In this document: in pieces, positions 8,167 through 17,647 of the stretch | Layout of the letters: each line of letters begins with the position of its first letter | How positions within the stretch are numbered: the first letter of the stretch is position 1 | Assembly (NCBI RefSeq): GCF_947502995.1 | Contig: NZ_CANNBW010000006.1 | Span: 124,001 to 188,000 of the forward strand | Reading direction: 5' to 3' | DNA length: 64,000 nt | Origin: an uncultured Tenacibaculum sp. | GTDB lineage: Bacteria; Bacteroidota; Bacteroidia; Flavobacteriales; Flavobacteriaceae | Program-made: the position numbers and the translations under genes | Notes under the pieces: generated by a model | Databases searched by the model: none | What the model was told of the DNA's origin: nothing | What the model saw: only the letters and a program-made list of their open reading frames with translations

Positions 8167-9900
8167 GTGTTATTCTATAGAAACCTCCTAATTCTATTCA
8201 TACTATTACAGAATAATGTATATAGTCAATCTAAAATTGTTCTTTCCCCTTTTTTTAAAGAGGTAAAAACACATACCGATGAGTTTAAATCGAAAAGTTT
8301 TAAAAAGGTTCAATCTTACTTTTTAAACAAAGAATGGGATTCAACTTTAATTTATTCATTAAAAGAATTGAGTATACCTCAAAATGATAGTAAAATTATA
8401 GATTATTGTCATTTTTTCAGAGGGTATAGTTTTAAACAGAAAAAATTATTTGAGGATTCAAAAAATGAGTTTCAATCAGTGTCTAAAGATTTTTTTTTCT
8501 ACGAAAGAATCGATATGTATTTAGGAGAGATGTTATTGGTGGAAAAGAACTATAAAAAAGCATTAAAATATTTTCAAAAATTTCAAAAGACTCAAACTTA
8601 CAAAGGAAAAACTATTAAAAGAACTAGTGTCTTAGAAAATATAGGAACCTGTTACTTACACTTAAAACAATATGAACTCTCAAAAAAGTATATTGAAGAA
8701 AGTTTAAAAATTTTAGAGCAAAAAAAAGATACTCTAGGTTTAATTAATTCTTATGGAAATGTAGCCACTTTGTATTATGATCAGTATCAGGATGATATTG
8801 CAATACCACTTTATCAAAAAGCTTACGATTTATCTTTAAGTATAAACGATTTCACTGTTAAAAGTAGAGCTGCAAAAAATATGTATGTTGTAGAAAAAAA
8901 TCGTAAAAACTATAAGAAAGCATTACCTTATTTTGAAGAACATAAGAAGTGGAAAGATTCTGTTCAAAGCGAAGCAAAAAGAATAGCTACAATAAAAAGA
9001 GAGAAAGAATATTTAGTTCAACAAAAACAAAGAGAATTAAATGATTTACAGGCTGAAAATAAGATACAAGAAGCAGAGCGAAAATTTCTCCTTTATTCAG
9101 CTGGATTTTTAATCTTGTTGTTGTTAGCAGGAAGCTATTTTTACAGCGATAAACTAAAAACAAATAAAGTTATTTCAGCTCAAAATAAAAAATTAGATGA
9201 GTTAAATGAAACGAAGAATAAACTCTTTTCTATTGTGAGTCATGATTTACGTTCTTCGGTTAATACGTTAAAATTAAGTAATAAAAAATTATTGAAGAAT
9301 GTAACAGCAAATGATACTTTATTAACCCAAAAACTTCTGAAAGAGAATAGTACTATTGTGAATTCTGCTTATCAATTATTAGATAATTTATTAAATTGGG
9401 CGTTACTTCAAACCAAACAATCTTATTTTGAAGTTAAAGAAATACAATTATTTAGAGCAATAGAACATATTGCATACAATTACAAACCATTATTTATAGA
9501 AAAAGAACTGAACTTCGAAAATAACATAGCAACTTCAGTTAAAATTCTGGCAGATCAAGAGTCGTTAAAAATTATTTTTAGAAATTTATTAGATAATGCA
9601 ATTAAATTTTCAAATCAGCGTGGTGATATTAAGCTTTATACCAATGAAGAAGATAAGAATTATGTTACGATAATACTTGAAGATACTGGTATAGGTATGG
9701 ATGAAACGACTCGATTAAAACTTCAAAATTCCACAACACTTACTGTAAATGAAAGAAGTCATAAAAAGATAATAGGTTCTGGTTTAGGATTGCAATTGTG
9801 TAAATCGATGATTCAAAAAAATAAAGGTAAATTTTCAATAGAAAGTCAATTAGGTAAAGGAACAAAAATGATTGTATCTTTACCAAAAGCCGCCTATTAA
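8167..9900 (+). CDS. TPR-containing sensor histidine kinase
   Basis: A 577-residue membrane kinase. The start is a GTG at 8167; no in-frame ATG exists between it and the preceding stop. It has a signal peptide ending near NVYSQ, four or so TPR units across residues 100-265, a coiled segment, one transmembrane helix (about 302-322), a second coiled segment, then HisKA with the phospho-acceptor H359 in SHDLRSS. The ATPase domain follows, with the N box (RNLLDNAIKF), G1 (EDTGIGMD) and G2 (GSGLGLQL). The periplasmic TPR sensor points to a protein or peptide ligand. Its stop overlaps the start of the LytTR regulator gene by one base (TAATG), so the two are a translationally coupled pair. Confidence 0.92.
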   Translation: MLFYRNLLILFILLQNNVYSQSKIVLSPFFKEVKTHTDEFKSKSFKKVQSYFLNKEWDSTLIYSLKELSIPQNDSKIIDYCHFFRGYSFKQKKLFEDSKNEFQSVSKDFFFYERIDMYLGEMLLVEKNYKKALKYFQKFQKTQTYKGKTIKRTSVLENIGTCYLHLKQYELSKKYIEESLKILEQKKDTLGLINSYGNVATLYYDQYQDDIAIPLYQKAYDLSLSINDFTVKSRAAKNMYVVEKNRKNYKKALPYFEEHKKWKDSVQSEAKRIATIKREKEYLVQQKQRELNDLQAENKIQEAERKFLLYSAGFLILLLLAGSYFYSDKLKTNKVISAQNKKLDELNETKNKLFSIVSHDLRSSVNTLKLSNKKLLKNVTANDTLLTQKLLKENSTIVNSAYQLLDNLLNWALLQTKQSYFEVKEIQLFRAIEHIAYNYKPLFIEKELNFENNIATSVKILADQESLKIIFRNLLDNAIKFSNQRGDIKLYTNEEDKNYVTIILEDTGIGMDETTRLKLQNSTTLTVNERSHKKIIGSGLGLQLCKSMIQKNKGKFSIESQLGKGTKMIVSLPKAAY

Positions 9901-10649
9901 TGGAAAAAATAAATGTTTTAGTTGTAGAAGATAACCCTTTGGAAAGAGAAGCTCTTGTAGAGGTATTAGAGGGAAATGATTATAATATAATTGGTTCTGC
10001 TGATAACTTTAAAGATGCATTGGCTATTTATATACAAGAAAAAGATATCGATTTGGTTATTATTGATGTTTTCTTAGGAGAACATCCTGAAGGAATTCTA
10101 TTTGCAGAAACTATAAATCAGTTAGAAAAACCTAAAAAACCATTTTTATTTCTAACAAGTTCAATAGATAAAGAATTGTTTGAAAGAGCCAAAGCAACTA
10201 TGCCTTTCAATTATATGGTAAAGCCTTTTAATGAGCTAGAGTTGTTGTTTTCTATAAGTAGTGCTATGGAACAATTTTATGGACAAAAAGAAGCTGTTAC
10301 TAGTGGAGATAAAGATACCATTATAACCCAAGATCATTTATATATTCAAAAAGGTAGTTCATTAAAAAAAGTGCTGCTTAGTCAAATTATTTTTATTGAA
10401 GTAGAAGGTCGTTACTGTAATATCATCACAGAGAAAGGAAAGTTTGTGATTTTAATCTCGTTGACTAAAATTCTAGAGTTACTAGACACAAGTATATTTA
10501 GTAGAGTAAATAGAAATACAGTAGTTAATATTCAAAAAATAGAAGAGATATTTATGGATGATCGTTTAATTCTATTATCAGAAAATTATAAAGTAACACT
10601 CAGCGATAAATATAAAGACCTTCTTAAAAAAGCATTAGTTTTAAAATAG
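9900..10649 (+). CDS. LytTR-family response regulator
   Basis: A 249-residue regulator. The receiver domain (1-120) has the acidic pair E10/D11, phospho-acceptor D56 in VIIDVFLG, T86 in FLTSS and K108 in VKPF. The LytTR DNA-binding domain (about 145-249) has the typical IFIEVEGRYCNI strand and the FSRVNRNTVVN turn. LytTR domains bind direct-repeat sites. The partner kinase gene overlaps it by one base. The next gene downstream on the same strand is the pixA-like gene, which is a plausible target; this is inferred from position only. Confidence 0.93.
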   Translation: MEKINVLVVEDNPLEREALVEVLEGNDYNIIGSADNFKDALAIYIQEKDIDLVIIDVFLGEHPEGILFAETINQLEKPKKPFLFLTSSIDKELFERAKATMPFNYMVKPFNELELLFSISSAMEQFYGQKEAVTSGDKDTIITQDHLYIQKGSSLKKVLLSQIIFIEVEGRYCNIITEKGKFVILISLTKILELLDTSIFSRVNRNTVVNIQKIEEIFMDDRLILLSENYKVTLSDKYKDLLKKALVLK

Positions 10650-10698
10650 TTTTTAAATTTTCTCCTTTATTTATTAGTTCAGGTATAATTTAATACAA

Positions 10699-10835
10699 TT
10701 ATATCACCATTTCATGTAGCATATTTTCAACTTCATAACAACGCTGCAATATAAACCCTTGTTTCTAAATAATTTAGCATCAGAAATTAAACGCTAGCAA
10801 TCTATTTCTATAAGTAAGTTCAATAGTTAAAAGTT
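10699..10835 (-). pseudogene. Possible decayed coding remnant
   Basis: In the roughly 300-base gap after the LytTR gene, the minus strand reads as coding-like peptide. One segment is RLISDAKLFRNKG and, after a one-base shift, the next is GFILQRCYEVENMLHEMVI followed by a stop. An in-frame stop also sits upstream of the first segment. The residue composition is that of real protein rather than random AT-rich sequence. I cannot name the family. Chance cannot be excluded for so short a stretch. Confidence 0.25.
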
Positions 10836-10950
10836 TAAACACTACTGAGTATTCAGGAATTTTAAAATGAAACTTTTTTGACTACTTGGACTGAAAGCAA
10901 CCAAAGGCGGAATCTGAAAAGCCGAATTATAAATAGAGTAGGGAATCAAA

Positions 10951-11473
10951 ATGCCAAACAAAGTAATAAACATTAACATTATAATAGATACAACTCAAAT
11001 TATGAGTGATTTTAATGGAAATGAAGTTAGTAAAGATGCACTTAACCCAACTCCAATAGGTCATCAATATCAATTTATGGTAATTTCTGATGGAGGTAGT
11101 AATGTACAAGTAGAAGGAACAGGTGATTTAAGTTTTTCTGCAACTCAAGGAGATGTTGTACGTTTTTATGCAACATCTGAGTTCAATAATTTTGATCAGC
11201 CTGTAATTTTATATGACATGTTTAAGTACGGAGGAGATGATGTGTTTAATAACCCTAATTTTAATCTTCAATCTTTTGGGTTACATACAACATTAGCTCC
11301 AAAAACTTTTAATCCTTTAACTATTAAAATGATAGACCAAGATTTTTGGTTTGCTCAAAATACAGTTAATAATAAAGGAACAGAAAATTACGGATTGAAG
11401 TTTTGTCTATAATACAGATTTAAGTATTTTCGGATATTTTCAATGGGATCCAACAATTACAGTACAACAATAA
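10951..11473 (+). pseudogene. PixA/AidA-family inclusion-body protein gene, frame-disrupted near the 3' end
   Basis: The frame from ATG 10951 runs to a TAA at 11412 and gives 153 residues with the PixA/AidA pattern: NIIIDTTQIMSD at the start, LSFSATQGDVVRF in the middle and a QPVILYDMF segment. Family members normally end with a GYFQWDPTI segment. That segment is present here, but one frame on: bases 11414-11470 read TDLSIFGYFQWDPTITVQQ and then stop at 11473. Removing one T from the TTTT at 11401-11404 joins both parts into 173 residues. The gene is therefore either broken by a +1 insertion, mis-sequenced at a homopolymer, or read by frameshifting. PixA proteins form cytoplasmic inclusions in Xenorhabdus; the role in Flavobacteriia is unknown. 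It follows a kinase/LytTR pair. Confidence 0.8.
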
Positions 11474-11476
11474 AAG

Positions 11477-11503
11477 AAAAGCCGACTTATTTGTCGGCTT
11501 TTG
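11477..11503. terminator. Bidirectional intrinsic terminator
   Basis: A stem AAAAGCCGAC (11477-11486) pairs with GTCGGCTTTT (11493-11502) around a 6-base loop. It separates the pixA-like gene from the convergent GlcG-like gene and has A and T flanks for both directions. Confidence 0.88.
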
Positions 11504-11525
11504 TTATTGAATTTCAAAATAAATT

Positions 11526-11924
11526 TTAAATAGTTGTTGCACCAGCTTCAGCTACAGCATGATCATTTTCAACAGTACTACCACTAACTCCAACGGCTCC
11601 AATAATATTTCCATTAGCATCTTTTACAGGAACTCCACCAGGGAAGGTAATTAGCCCTCCATTAGAATGTTCAATATTGTAAAGTGAACCGCCAGGTTGA
11701 GATAATTCACCAATTACTCCTGTATTCATATCAAAGAAACGAGCTGTTTTTGCTTTTTTTATTGAAATATCTAAAGAACCTAACCAAGCTCCATCCATAC
11801 GAGCAAAAGCAATTAAATTAGCTCCAGAATCTACAACGGCAATGTTCATTTTAGTATTTAATTCAACTGATTTAGTTTTAGCAGCAACAATTATTTTTTC
11901 TGCTTGTTCTAAAGTAATATTCAT
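11526..11924 (-). CDS. GlcG/HbpS-family heme-binding-like protein
   Basis: A 132-residue protein covering the whole GlcG/HbpS domain. It opens with [14 protein letters not shown], then [22 protein letters not shown], then a [27 protein letters not shown] glycine-rich stretch, and ends with a DHAVAEAG segment typical of the family. There is no signal peptide, so it should be cytosolic, unlike Streptomyces HbpS. Family members bind heme or small ligands, or lie in glycolate and propanediol loci; which applies here is unknown. An AraC regulator lies about 100 bases upstream on the same strand and may control it. Confidence 0.87.
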   Translation of the reverse strand: MNITLEQAEKIIVAAKTKSVELNTKMNIAVVDSGANLIAFARMDGAWLGSLDISIKKAKTARFFDMNTGVIGELSQPGGSLYNIEHSNGGLITFPGGVPVKDANGNIIGAVGVSGSTVENDHAVAEAGATTI

Positions 11925-12027
11925 GTGTTCTATTTTTTAGTCTTAAAATTTCTGAGGCAAAAATAGAATCAGACTGAAGAAACGAGTTAACGATTAAAGT
12001 CCATATTGTTATGAAAAAAGGTCAATT

Positions 12028-12861
12028 TTAAATTGAAGATGGAGAAATACCAAATCTTGATTTAAAGGCACTACTAAAATTTTGTAAGTTACTATAACCT
12101 AATTCTAAATAAATATCAGAGGCTTTAAGTTTTCCTTCTTCTAAAATAGTTTTGGCTTTCAATAAACGTTTTTCACGAAACCATTTTCCTGGAGATAAAT
12201 TATATTCTTTTATAAAATGACGTTTAAAAGTAGATAAACTCATATTGCATAGAAAAGCAATCTCTTCTAATGATAAAGAAGAATAAACATTTTGTTCGAT
12301 GTTATGTTTAAAAGAAGTCTTTTCTTTATGAACTAGAGAAAGTAAATAGTTGTTAAATTTATCTTTGTATTTACTTTGTAGATATAGTAATAATTCTTCA
12401 AACTTAACAGCAAGTAAGTTCTCTGTAAATTCCAGAGTAGAATTACTTATAGATGTTAATGAGTTTAGATAAGCTGTAATGTATGCGTCATTTTCAATAA
12501 CAAAATAAGAAGGAATTTCTTTTGAAGAATTTTCTTTGGTAACATGCTTGTTCAAAAAATCAATTAATTGTTGTTCTGAAAAGAAAAGTAATTTACAATA
12601 GTATGTGTTTTCTTTATCAAGTAACTCGCTCCATAAACAATTTCCTTTAGGAATAAGTATCGATTGTTTATTGTCTACAATAACAGAAGTATCAAGGAAA
12701 TGAACCTGTTTTTTTCCTACTTGTAAAAAACTAAACATGTGCATATTTAAATTTACCTTAGTTTTAATAGCAGTTTCGGTCATTTTTAAGTCATAAATAA
12801 ATAAGTTTTTATTTAGGTTGCCGTTTGCTATGTAGCTTTCAGGTATATTTTCTATGCGCAT
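12028..12861 (-). CDS. AraC-family transcriptional regulator
   Basis: A 277-residue regulator. The N-terminal part (1-160) resembles a cupin-type sensing domain without an identified ligand. The C-terminal part (about 180-277) holds two helix-turn-helix motifs: LSLEEIAFLCNMSLSTFKRHF and the second motif with KASDIYLELGYSNLQNFSSAFK, then RFGISP at the end. It is placed between the LolD-like ATPase gene and the GlcG-like gene, all on the minus strand. Regulation of the GlcG-like gene is suggested by position only. Confidence 0.9.
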   Translation of the reverse strand: MRIENIPESYIANGNLNKNLFIYDLKMTETAIKTKVNLNMHMFSFLQVGKKQVHFLDTSVIVDNKQSILIPKGNCLWSELLDKENTYYCKLLFFSEQQLIDFLNKHVTKENSSKEIPSYFVIENDAYITAYLNSLTSISNSTLEFTENLLAVKFEELLLYLQSKYKDKFNNYLLSLVHKEKTSFKHNIEQNVYSSLSLEEIAFLCNMSLSTFKRHFIKEYNLSPGKWFREKRLLKAKTILEEGKLKASDIYLELGYSNLQNFSSAFKSRFGISPSSI

Positions 12862-12895
12862 TAATGCAAATGATTTACAATTTTAAAGTAACTTG

Positions 12896-13558
12896 TTATT
12901 CAACAATAACACCGTCTTTCATTTCTAAAGTACGATCGGCCATGTTTGCCAATTCTTTATTGTGAGTTACTAGTACAAAAGTTTGCCCGAATTTATCACG
13001 AAGTTCAAAAAATAATTCATGTAAGTTTTTGGCAGAACTTGAATCTAAATTACCAGAAGGTTCATCTGCAAAAATTACAGAAGGACTATTAATTAAAGCT
13101 CTGGCTACAGCAACACGTTGTTGTTCACCACCAGAAAGTTCGCTAGGTTTATGATTTTCTCTATGAGAAAGTCCAAGGAATTCAAGTAGTTCTTTTGCTC
13201 TTTTTTCTGTTTCTTTTTTTCCTTTTTTAGCAATAAAAGCAGGAATACAAACATTTTCTAGAGCAGTAAATTCAGGAAGTAATTGGTGGAATTGAAAAAT
13301 AAAACCGATGTGTTCATTTCTAAAAGCTGCGAGTTCGTTTCCAGAAAGTCCTTTTATAGAAATATCGTTGATAAAAAGTTGATAGTTTTGTTCTTGGTTA
13401 GCCTTATCTAATGTTCCTAAGATTTGTAATAAAGTGGTTTTACCTGCACCAGAAGGTCCAACAATAGCTACAATTTCTCCTTTTTCAATTTTGACGTTTA
13501 CACCTTTTAAGATTTCAACATCACCATAACTTTTATGTATATTTTTTCCTGTAATCAT
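12896..13558 (-). CDS. LolD-like ABC transporter ATP-binding protein
   Basis: A 220-residue ATPase of the LolD/MacB type. The start is placed at [12 protein letters not shown]; an ATG 18 bases upstream exists but adds a tail unusual for the family. Visible motifs are Walker [10 protein letters not shown], the Q-loop in [12 protein letters not shown], the signature [15 protein letters not shown], Walker [13 protein letters not shown] and the switch His in LVTHN. LolD works with LolC/E permeases to release lipoproteins from the inner membrane or to expel substrates. No permease is adjacent, so the partner is encoded elsewhere, as is common in Flavobacteriia. Confidence 0.88.
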   Translation of the reverse strand: MITGKNIHKSYGDVEILKGVNVKIEKGEIVAIVGPSGAGKTTLLQILGTLDKANQEQNYQLFINDISIKGLSGNELAAFRNEHIGFIFQFHQLLPEFTALENVCIPAFIAKKGKKETEKRAKELLEFLGLSHRENHKPSELSGGEQQRVAVARALINSPSVIFADEPSGNLDSSSAKNLHELFFELRDKFGQTFVLVTHNKELANMADRTLEMKDGVIVE

Positions 13559-13582
13559 GTTACGAATTCGATACAACGAATG

Positions 13583-13624
13583 TAAAAAAAAGAAATCAGA
13601 CTAAAAGATATAATCTGATTTCTT
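13583..13624 (-). terminator. Intrinsic terminator of the DUF5916 gene
   Basis: An 11-bp stem (AAGAAATCAGA at 13590-13600, TCTGATTTCTT at 13614-13624) is followed on the minus strand by a T run. It lies downstream of the DUF5916 gene and upstream of the LolD-like gene, so these two are probably separate transcripts. Confidence 0.8.
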
Positions 13625-13646
13625 ACAAAAACAAACTAACGCATGG

Positions 13647-16145
13647 TTAGAAAAGATTTTTAATATTGTTATAGTCGATAAAGTATACCAATCGTAAAGA
13701 GAATGTATGTCTCATATTTTCATCAAAAAGACGATTAATATTATCTGAAAAACCAATATCGGCAGGAGCAAAGTCTGAATTCGGATTAATAGAATTTCTG
13801 TAGAAAGCAATTAATTGACTTCCAGGAGCAAATTGCCAAACATAGTTTAAGTCTAAATTCCAGCTATTAAAGTTTCTATCGTAATTTCCTGTGTGTGTAC
13901 TTGGAATTAATTGTCCATTAGTCGTATTTAATTTTAATAATTGCTCTTGATAAGGAACTTTACTCCAGTTATGTCTAAAAGTTAAGGATAAAGAAGCATT
14001 AGTGTTAAAACTATATTTTCCAGATAAAGAATTTTCATAAGTACTTCTGTTACGATCACCAAAAATAATATCTCCATTGTCTAATTGATCTACATATCCT
14101 AAATCATTATCTACCTGATTGTACTCAAAAGAATATGTCATAGAAAAGCGATTGTTGAAACGATATCTAGGAGTAAGCCCGAAACCATAAGCATCTTTTT
14201 CTATATTATCAAAGAAAGTATGATAGAAAAAGTAATCTAAAGACAGCTTTTTTCTAAAATCAGTATTTCCCCAATGATTAAAATTTACTCTTGTTGGACG
14301 TTCAAAGAAAACTCCAGAAGTACTTCCTTGTCTTGGTTCAAAATAATCTTTTGTCGTAGTTCTGATGTTTAAATTTCCACCAAAATTAAATCGATTACGA
14401 GTTTCAGACCAAAATGATAATCCAGTATTTGTACCCGTATATATTCCAGATTCATGTTGAAAGTTAACATTATACCACCAGTTCACACCGAAGTTATTAA
14501 AAATTCCAACAGGTTTTAATTGACGATAACCTGTGAAACCATAAATAGTTTGTTCATTATTACTGAAAAGAATTCCTAAATCGTTTGGATTAAAATCTTT
14601 ATTTTCAAAATTATATCCAATTTCCCAGCGCCAAGCACCCGATTGTTTACCAATACTGGTATCGAAAGAATAACCAGTTGTTGCATTAGCAGGATCGTCA
14701 CTAATATCTGTCATTCTAAAACTACCATCAATATTATATGTACTAGATTTATCTTCAACATGCCATAATAATCCAGTAGCGTTTGCATCTCTAAATCTTC
14801 CATCTCTAGTAACATTAGTGTTAATTAAAGTGATAGAAGAATTTTGATTGAATTGTTTATCTAATACCATAATATTGTAATTGGTAAAAGGTTCAGTGAC
14901 TGCTTTACGTTGACTTTTAGTTGTGATAACTTCGGTACCAATTTGAGTTTGTTCTGTTCTTTCAATTGTAGCTTCTGTTTTTTCAGTAATTGCATTAAAA
15001 AAACCAATACCTAATCCATCTTTTGTTCTTCCTGAAATTTTTATAGCATTCAACATTTGAACTTTATTTGGATTATCAACTATTTCCTCATTTATTTTTT
15101 TTCCAGCAATAAAATCATCATCATTTTGTAAGTTTTCACCTACGTTAAATTGATCAGTAGGAGAACCACCAATTCTTCTTGAATAAAACAAGCGACCTTT
15201 AGAAAACAACTCTGTTCCTTCAGTAAAAAACTGGCGTTGCTCTGTAAATTGTTGTTCAAACGGGCCTAAGTTTAATTGTACATTATCAAAACCAACTTGA
15301 CTAAAATCTGGAATTAATGTAGCGTCTAATGTGAAGTTTTCTGTTAAACCATATTTAATATCCATACCAACACTCCAATCTGTATCTGTATTTCCATTTT
15401 CAGTAATTACTGTTCCAGATGCGTAAGGATATAAGTTTAATCGAGTAGGTGGAGAAATATTTTTAAAGTTTTCAATCAATCCATCATATTGAGTCCATCT
15501 TCCAATACTATTGTCTATGTGATTCCAAGTGTACTGTGAGTTTAAATTTTGGATTCTTCTATGGTAGTTTATTCCCCAAGATTGTATTTCACGATTAGCA
15601 AAACGTAAAGCTCTGTAGGGGATTTTCATTTCAACAACCCATCCATTCTCTGTAACTTTAGCGTTACTATCCCAAACAGCACTCCAATTAAAGTCTTCAT
15701 TACCATTAGAAATTTTAGCATCTGCTTGAACTCCTGAACTTGTGACTATAAATTCAAAAGGATTTTGTCCATCATCATTAGGGTTTATCGTAATTAGAAA
15801 AAAATCGGTGTTACCAATATTATCTCTATTAGTGAATTCTGAAGGGATTTTATCTGGATTGGGATCAAACATTTTCGCAGCAATATAAATTGCATTATCA
15901 TCGTAAATAAGTTTTACTTCTGTTTTATAATCAGATAGTTCACTCTTACCATTGTCTGGTCTAAACTCAACAAAATCTTTAGCAATAGGTATATTTTGCC
16001 AAACAGTGTCATCTAAATTCCCATCAATTTTAGGAGATGAGCTTATTCTTGTAGCTGAAAGTTTTTTTCTTTTGGTGTTTACTTGGGCATTTGTATGGAT
16101 TATATTTAATACACAAATGATTAGTAATATAGTTAGTTTTTTCAT
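13647..16145 (-). CDS. DUF5916 protein: CBM9-like domain plus outer-membrane barrel
   Basis: An 832-residue exported protein with a signal peptide (MKKLTILLIICVLNIIHTNAQ). Residues about 35-230 form a carbohydrate-binding family 9-like domain (KIDGNLDDTVWQNIPIAKDF, IYDDNAIYIAAKMFDPNP, ENGWVVEMKIPYRALRF). The remainder matches DUF5916: a plug-like segment ending in QQRQFFTEG-type sequence (here FTEQRQFFTEG) and then many alternating aromatic beta strands to the C-terminus, which fit an outer-membrane barrel. The family is common in Bacteroidota; the transported or bound substrate is unknown. The gene ends in its own terminator and is divergent from sucC. Confidence 0.9.
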   Translation of the reverse strand: MKKLTILLIICVLNIIHTNAQVNTKRKKLSATRISSSPKIDGNLDDTVWQNIPIAKDFVEFRPDNGKSELSDYKTEVKLIYDDNAIYIAAKMFDPNPDKIPSEFTNRDNIGNTDFFLITINPNDDGQNPFEFIVTSSGVQADAKISNGNEDFNWSAVWDSNAKVTENGWVVEMKIPYRALRFANREIQSWGINYHRRIQNLNSQYTWNHIDNSIGRWTQYDGLIENFKNISPPTRLNLYPYASGTVITENGNTDTDWSVGMDIKYGLTENFTLDATLIPDFSQVGFDNVQLNLGPFEQQFTEQRQFFTEGTELFSKGRLFYSRRIGGSPTDQFNVGENLQNDDDFIAGKKINEEIVDNPNKVQMLNAIKISGRTKDGLGIGFFNAITEKTEATIERTEQTQIGTEVITTKSQRKAVTEPFTNYNIMVLDKQFNQNSSITLINTNVTRDGRFRDANATGLLWHVEDKSSTYNIDGSFRMTDISDDPANATTGYSFDTSIGKQSGAWRWEIGYNFENKDFNPNDLGILFSNNEQTIYGFTGYRQLKPVGIFNNFGVNWWYNVNFQHESGIYTGTNTGLSFWSETRNRFNFGGNLNIRTTTKDYFEPRQGSTSGVFFERPTRVNFNHWGNTDFRKKLSLDYFFYHTFFDNIEKDAYGFGLTPRYRFNNRFSMTYSFEYNQVDNDLGYVDQLDNGDIIFGDRNRSTYENSLSGKYSFNTNASLSLTFRHNWSKVPYQEQLLKLNTTNGQLIPSTHTGNYDRNFNSWNLDLNYVWQFAPGSQLIAFYRNSINPNSDFAPADIGFSDNINRLFDENMRHTFSLRLVYFIDYNNIKNLF

Positions 16146-16381
16146 TTTTAATATAGCACTTGATAATAGTTAAATAGTGTAATAGATTTATAGTGTGTTT
16201 GTTTTTCTAGAAAAAAATGATCGATTACAGTAAAGACCAGCGAAAAAATAGACCGTTACAGATTTATTTTTTTTTAACAAATTTTTAGGAGAGCTAGAAT
16301 TCAAAGAAAAATTCATCTAAAAGAAAAGTGAAATGATAATTTTTTAATGTGTCAAAGCTATTTTAGTTTGAATTGAATTTG

Positions 16382-16389
16382 TATTTTTG
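16382..16389 (+). promoter_or_regulatory. Candidate -7 promoter element of sucC
   Basis: TATTTTTG fits the Bacteroidota consensus TAnnTTTG and lies 24 bases before the sucC start codon, giving a short leader. A -33 TTG at the normal spacing is not clear, so this rests on the -7 box alone. The rest of the 268-base gap between the divergent DUF5916 and sucC genes shows nothing I can name. Confidence 0.4.
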
Positions 16390-16413
16390 TTCGACTTTTA
16401 AAATTCATAACGA

Positions 16414-17610
16414 ATGAACTTACACGAATATCAAGGTAAAGAAATATTAAGTAGTTTCGGCGTTCGTACACAACGCGGTATCGTTGCTAGTACTCCTGAA
16501 GAAGCTGTAGAGGCAGCAAAAAAATTAACTGAAGAAACAGGAACTGGTTGGCACGTAATTAAAGCTCAAATTCACGCAGGTGGACGTGGAAAAGGTGGAG
16601 GAGTTAAATTAGCTAAGAATTTAGATGAGGTAAAGAGCATTTCTGACGATATCTTAGGAATGATGTTAATTACACCTCAAACTTCTGCTGAAGGTAAGTT
16701 AGTAAATCAAGTTTTAATTGCTGAAGATGTTTACTACCCAGGTGATAGCGAGCCAAATGAATTTTATATGTCAGTTTTATTAAACCGTGCTACAGGAAGA
16801 AACATGATTATGTATTCTACTGAAGGTGGTATGGATATTGAAGCTGTTGCAGAAGAAACTCCACATTTAATTTTTACTGAAGAGGTTGATCCAGGAACAG
16901 GATTATTACCATTCCAAGCTCGTAAAATTGCTTTCAACTTAGGTCTAAGCGGTGGAGCTTTAAAAGAAATGGTAAAATTTGTTACTGCTTTATATACAGC
17001 TTACGTTAAGTCTGATTCAGCTTTATTTGAAATCAATCCAGTATTAAAAACTTCTGATGATAAAATTTTAGCTGTAGATGCTAAAGTAACTTTAGATGAG
17101 AACGCTTTATTCCGTCACAAAGACTATGCTGCTTTAAGAGACGAGCGTGAAGAGAATCCTATCGAGGTTGAAGCTAAAGCTGCAGGATTAAATTATGTAG
17201 ATTTAGATGGAAATGTTGGATGTATGGTAAACGGAGCTGGTTTAGCAATGGGAACTATGGATTTAATTAAGCAAGCAGGTGGTGATCCAGCTAACTTTTT
17301 AGATGTTGGTGGTACAGCTGATGCTAAGCGTGTTGAAACTGCTTTTGAAATCATTTTAAAAGATCAAAATGTAAAAGCAATTTTGGTAAATATTTTTGGA
17401 GGTATTGTACGTTGTGATCGTGTAGCACAAGGTGTTGTAGATGCTTACAAAAACATGGGAGATAAAATTAATGTGCCTATCATTTGTCGTTTACAAGGAA
17501 CAAATGCTAAAGAAGCAAAGGAATTAATTGATAATAGTGGAATGGAAATCATTTCTGCTACTGAATTCCAAGAAGCTGCTGATAAAGTAGGTGAAGTGTT
17601 AAAAGCATAA
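16414..17610 (+). CDS. sucC: Succinate-CoA ligase (ADP-forming), beta subunit
   Basis: A 398-residue protein of standard length. It starts with MNLHEYQGKEIL, has an ATP-grasp domain (HAGGRGKGGGVKLA) and a C-terminal CoA-ligase domain with GCMVNGAGLAMGTMD, FLDVGGTA and NIFGGIVRCD, where the two subunits meet. The enzyme interconverts succinyl-CoA and succinate in the TCA cycle with ATP formation. The alpha subunit (sucD) is not adjacent, which is usual in Bacteroidota. Its codon use, with many GCT, CGT and GGT codons, suggests high expression. A strong terminator follows. Confidence 0.97.
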   Translation: MNLHEYQGKEILSSFGVRTQRGIVASTPEEAVEAAKKLTEETGTGWHVIKAQIHAGGRGKGGGVKLAKNLDEVKSISDDILGMMLITPQTSAEGKLVNQVLIAEDVYYPGDSEPNEFYMSVLLNRATGRNMIMYSTEGGMDIEAVAEETPHLIFTEEVDPGTGLLPFQARKIAFNLGLSGGALKEMVKFVTALYTAYVKSDSALFEINPVLKTSDDKILAVDAKVTLDENALFRHKDYAALRDEREENPIEVEAKAAGLNYVDLDGNVGCMVNGAGLAMGTMDLIKQAGGDPANFLDVGGTADAKRVETAFEIILKDQNVKAILVNIFGGIVRCDRVAQGVVDAYKNMGDKINVPIICRLQGTNAKEAKELIDNSGMEIISATEFQEAADKVGEVLKA

Positions 17611-17647
17611 AGATATTAGTGTGTAAACTAATTCTTAATTAAATATA

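Noticed and set aside
11401..11416. Programmed +1 frameshift at CTA TAA in the pixA-like gene
   Set aside because: The slip from CTA to TAT is poor pairing and no stimulatory signal is evident; a simple insertion is a better explanation.
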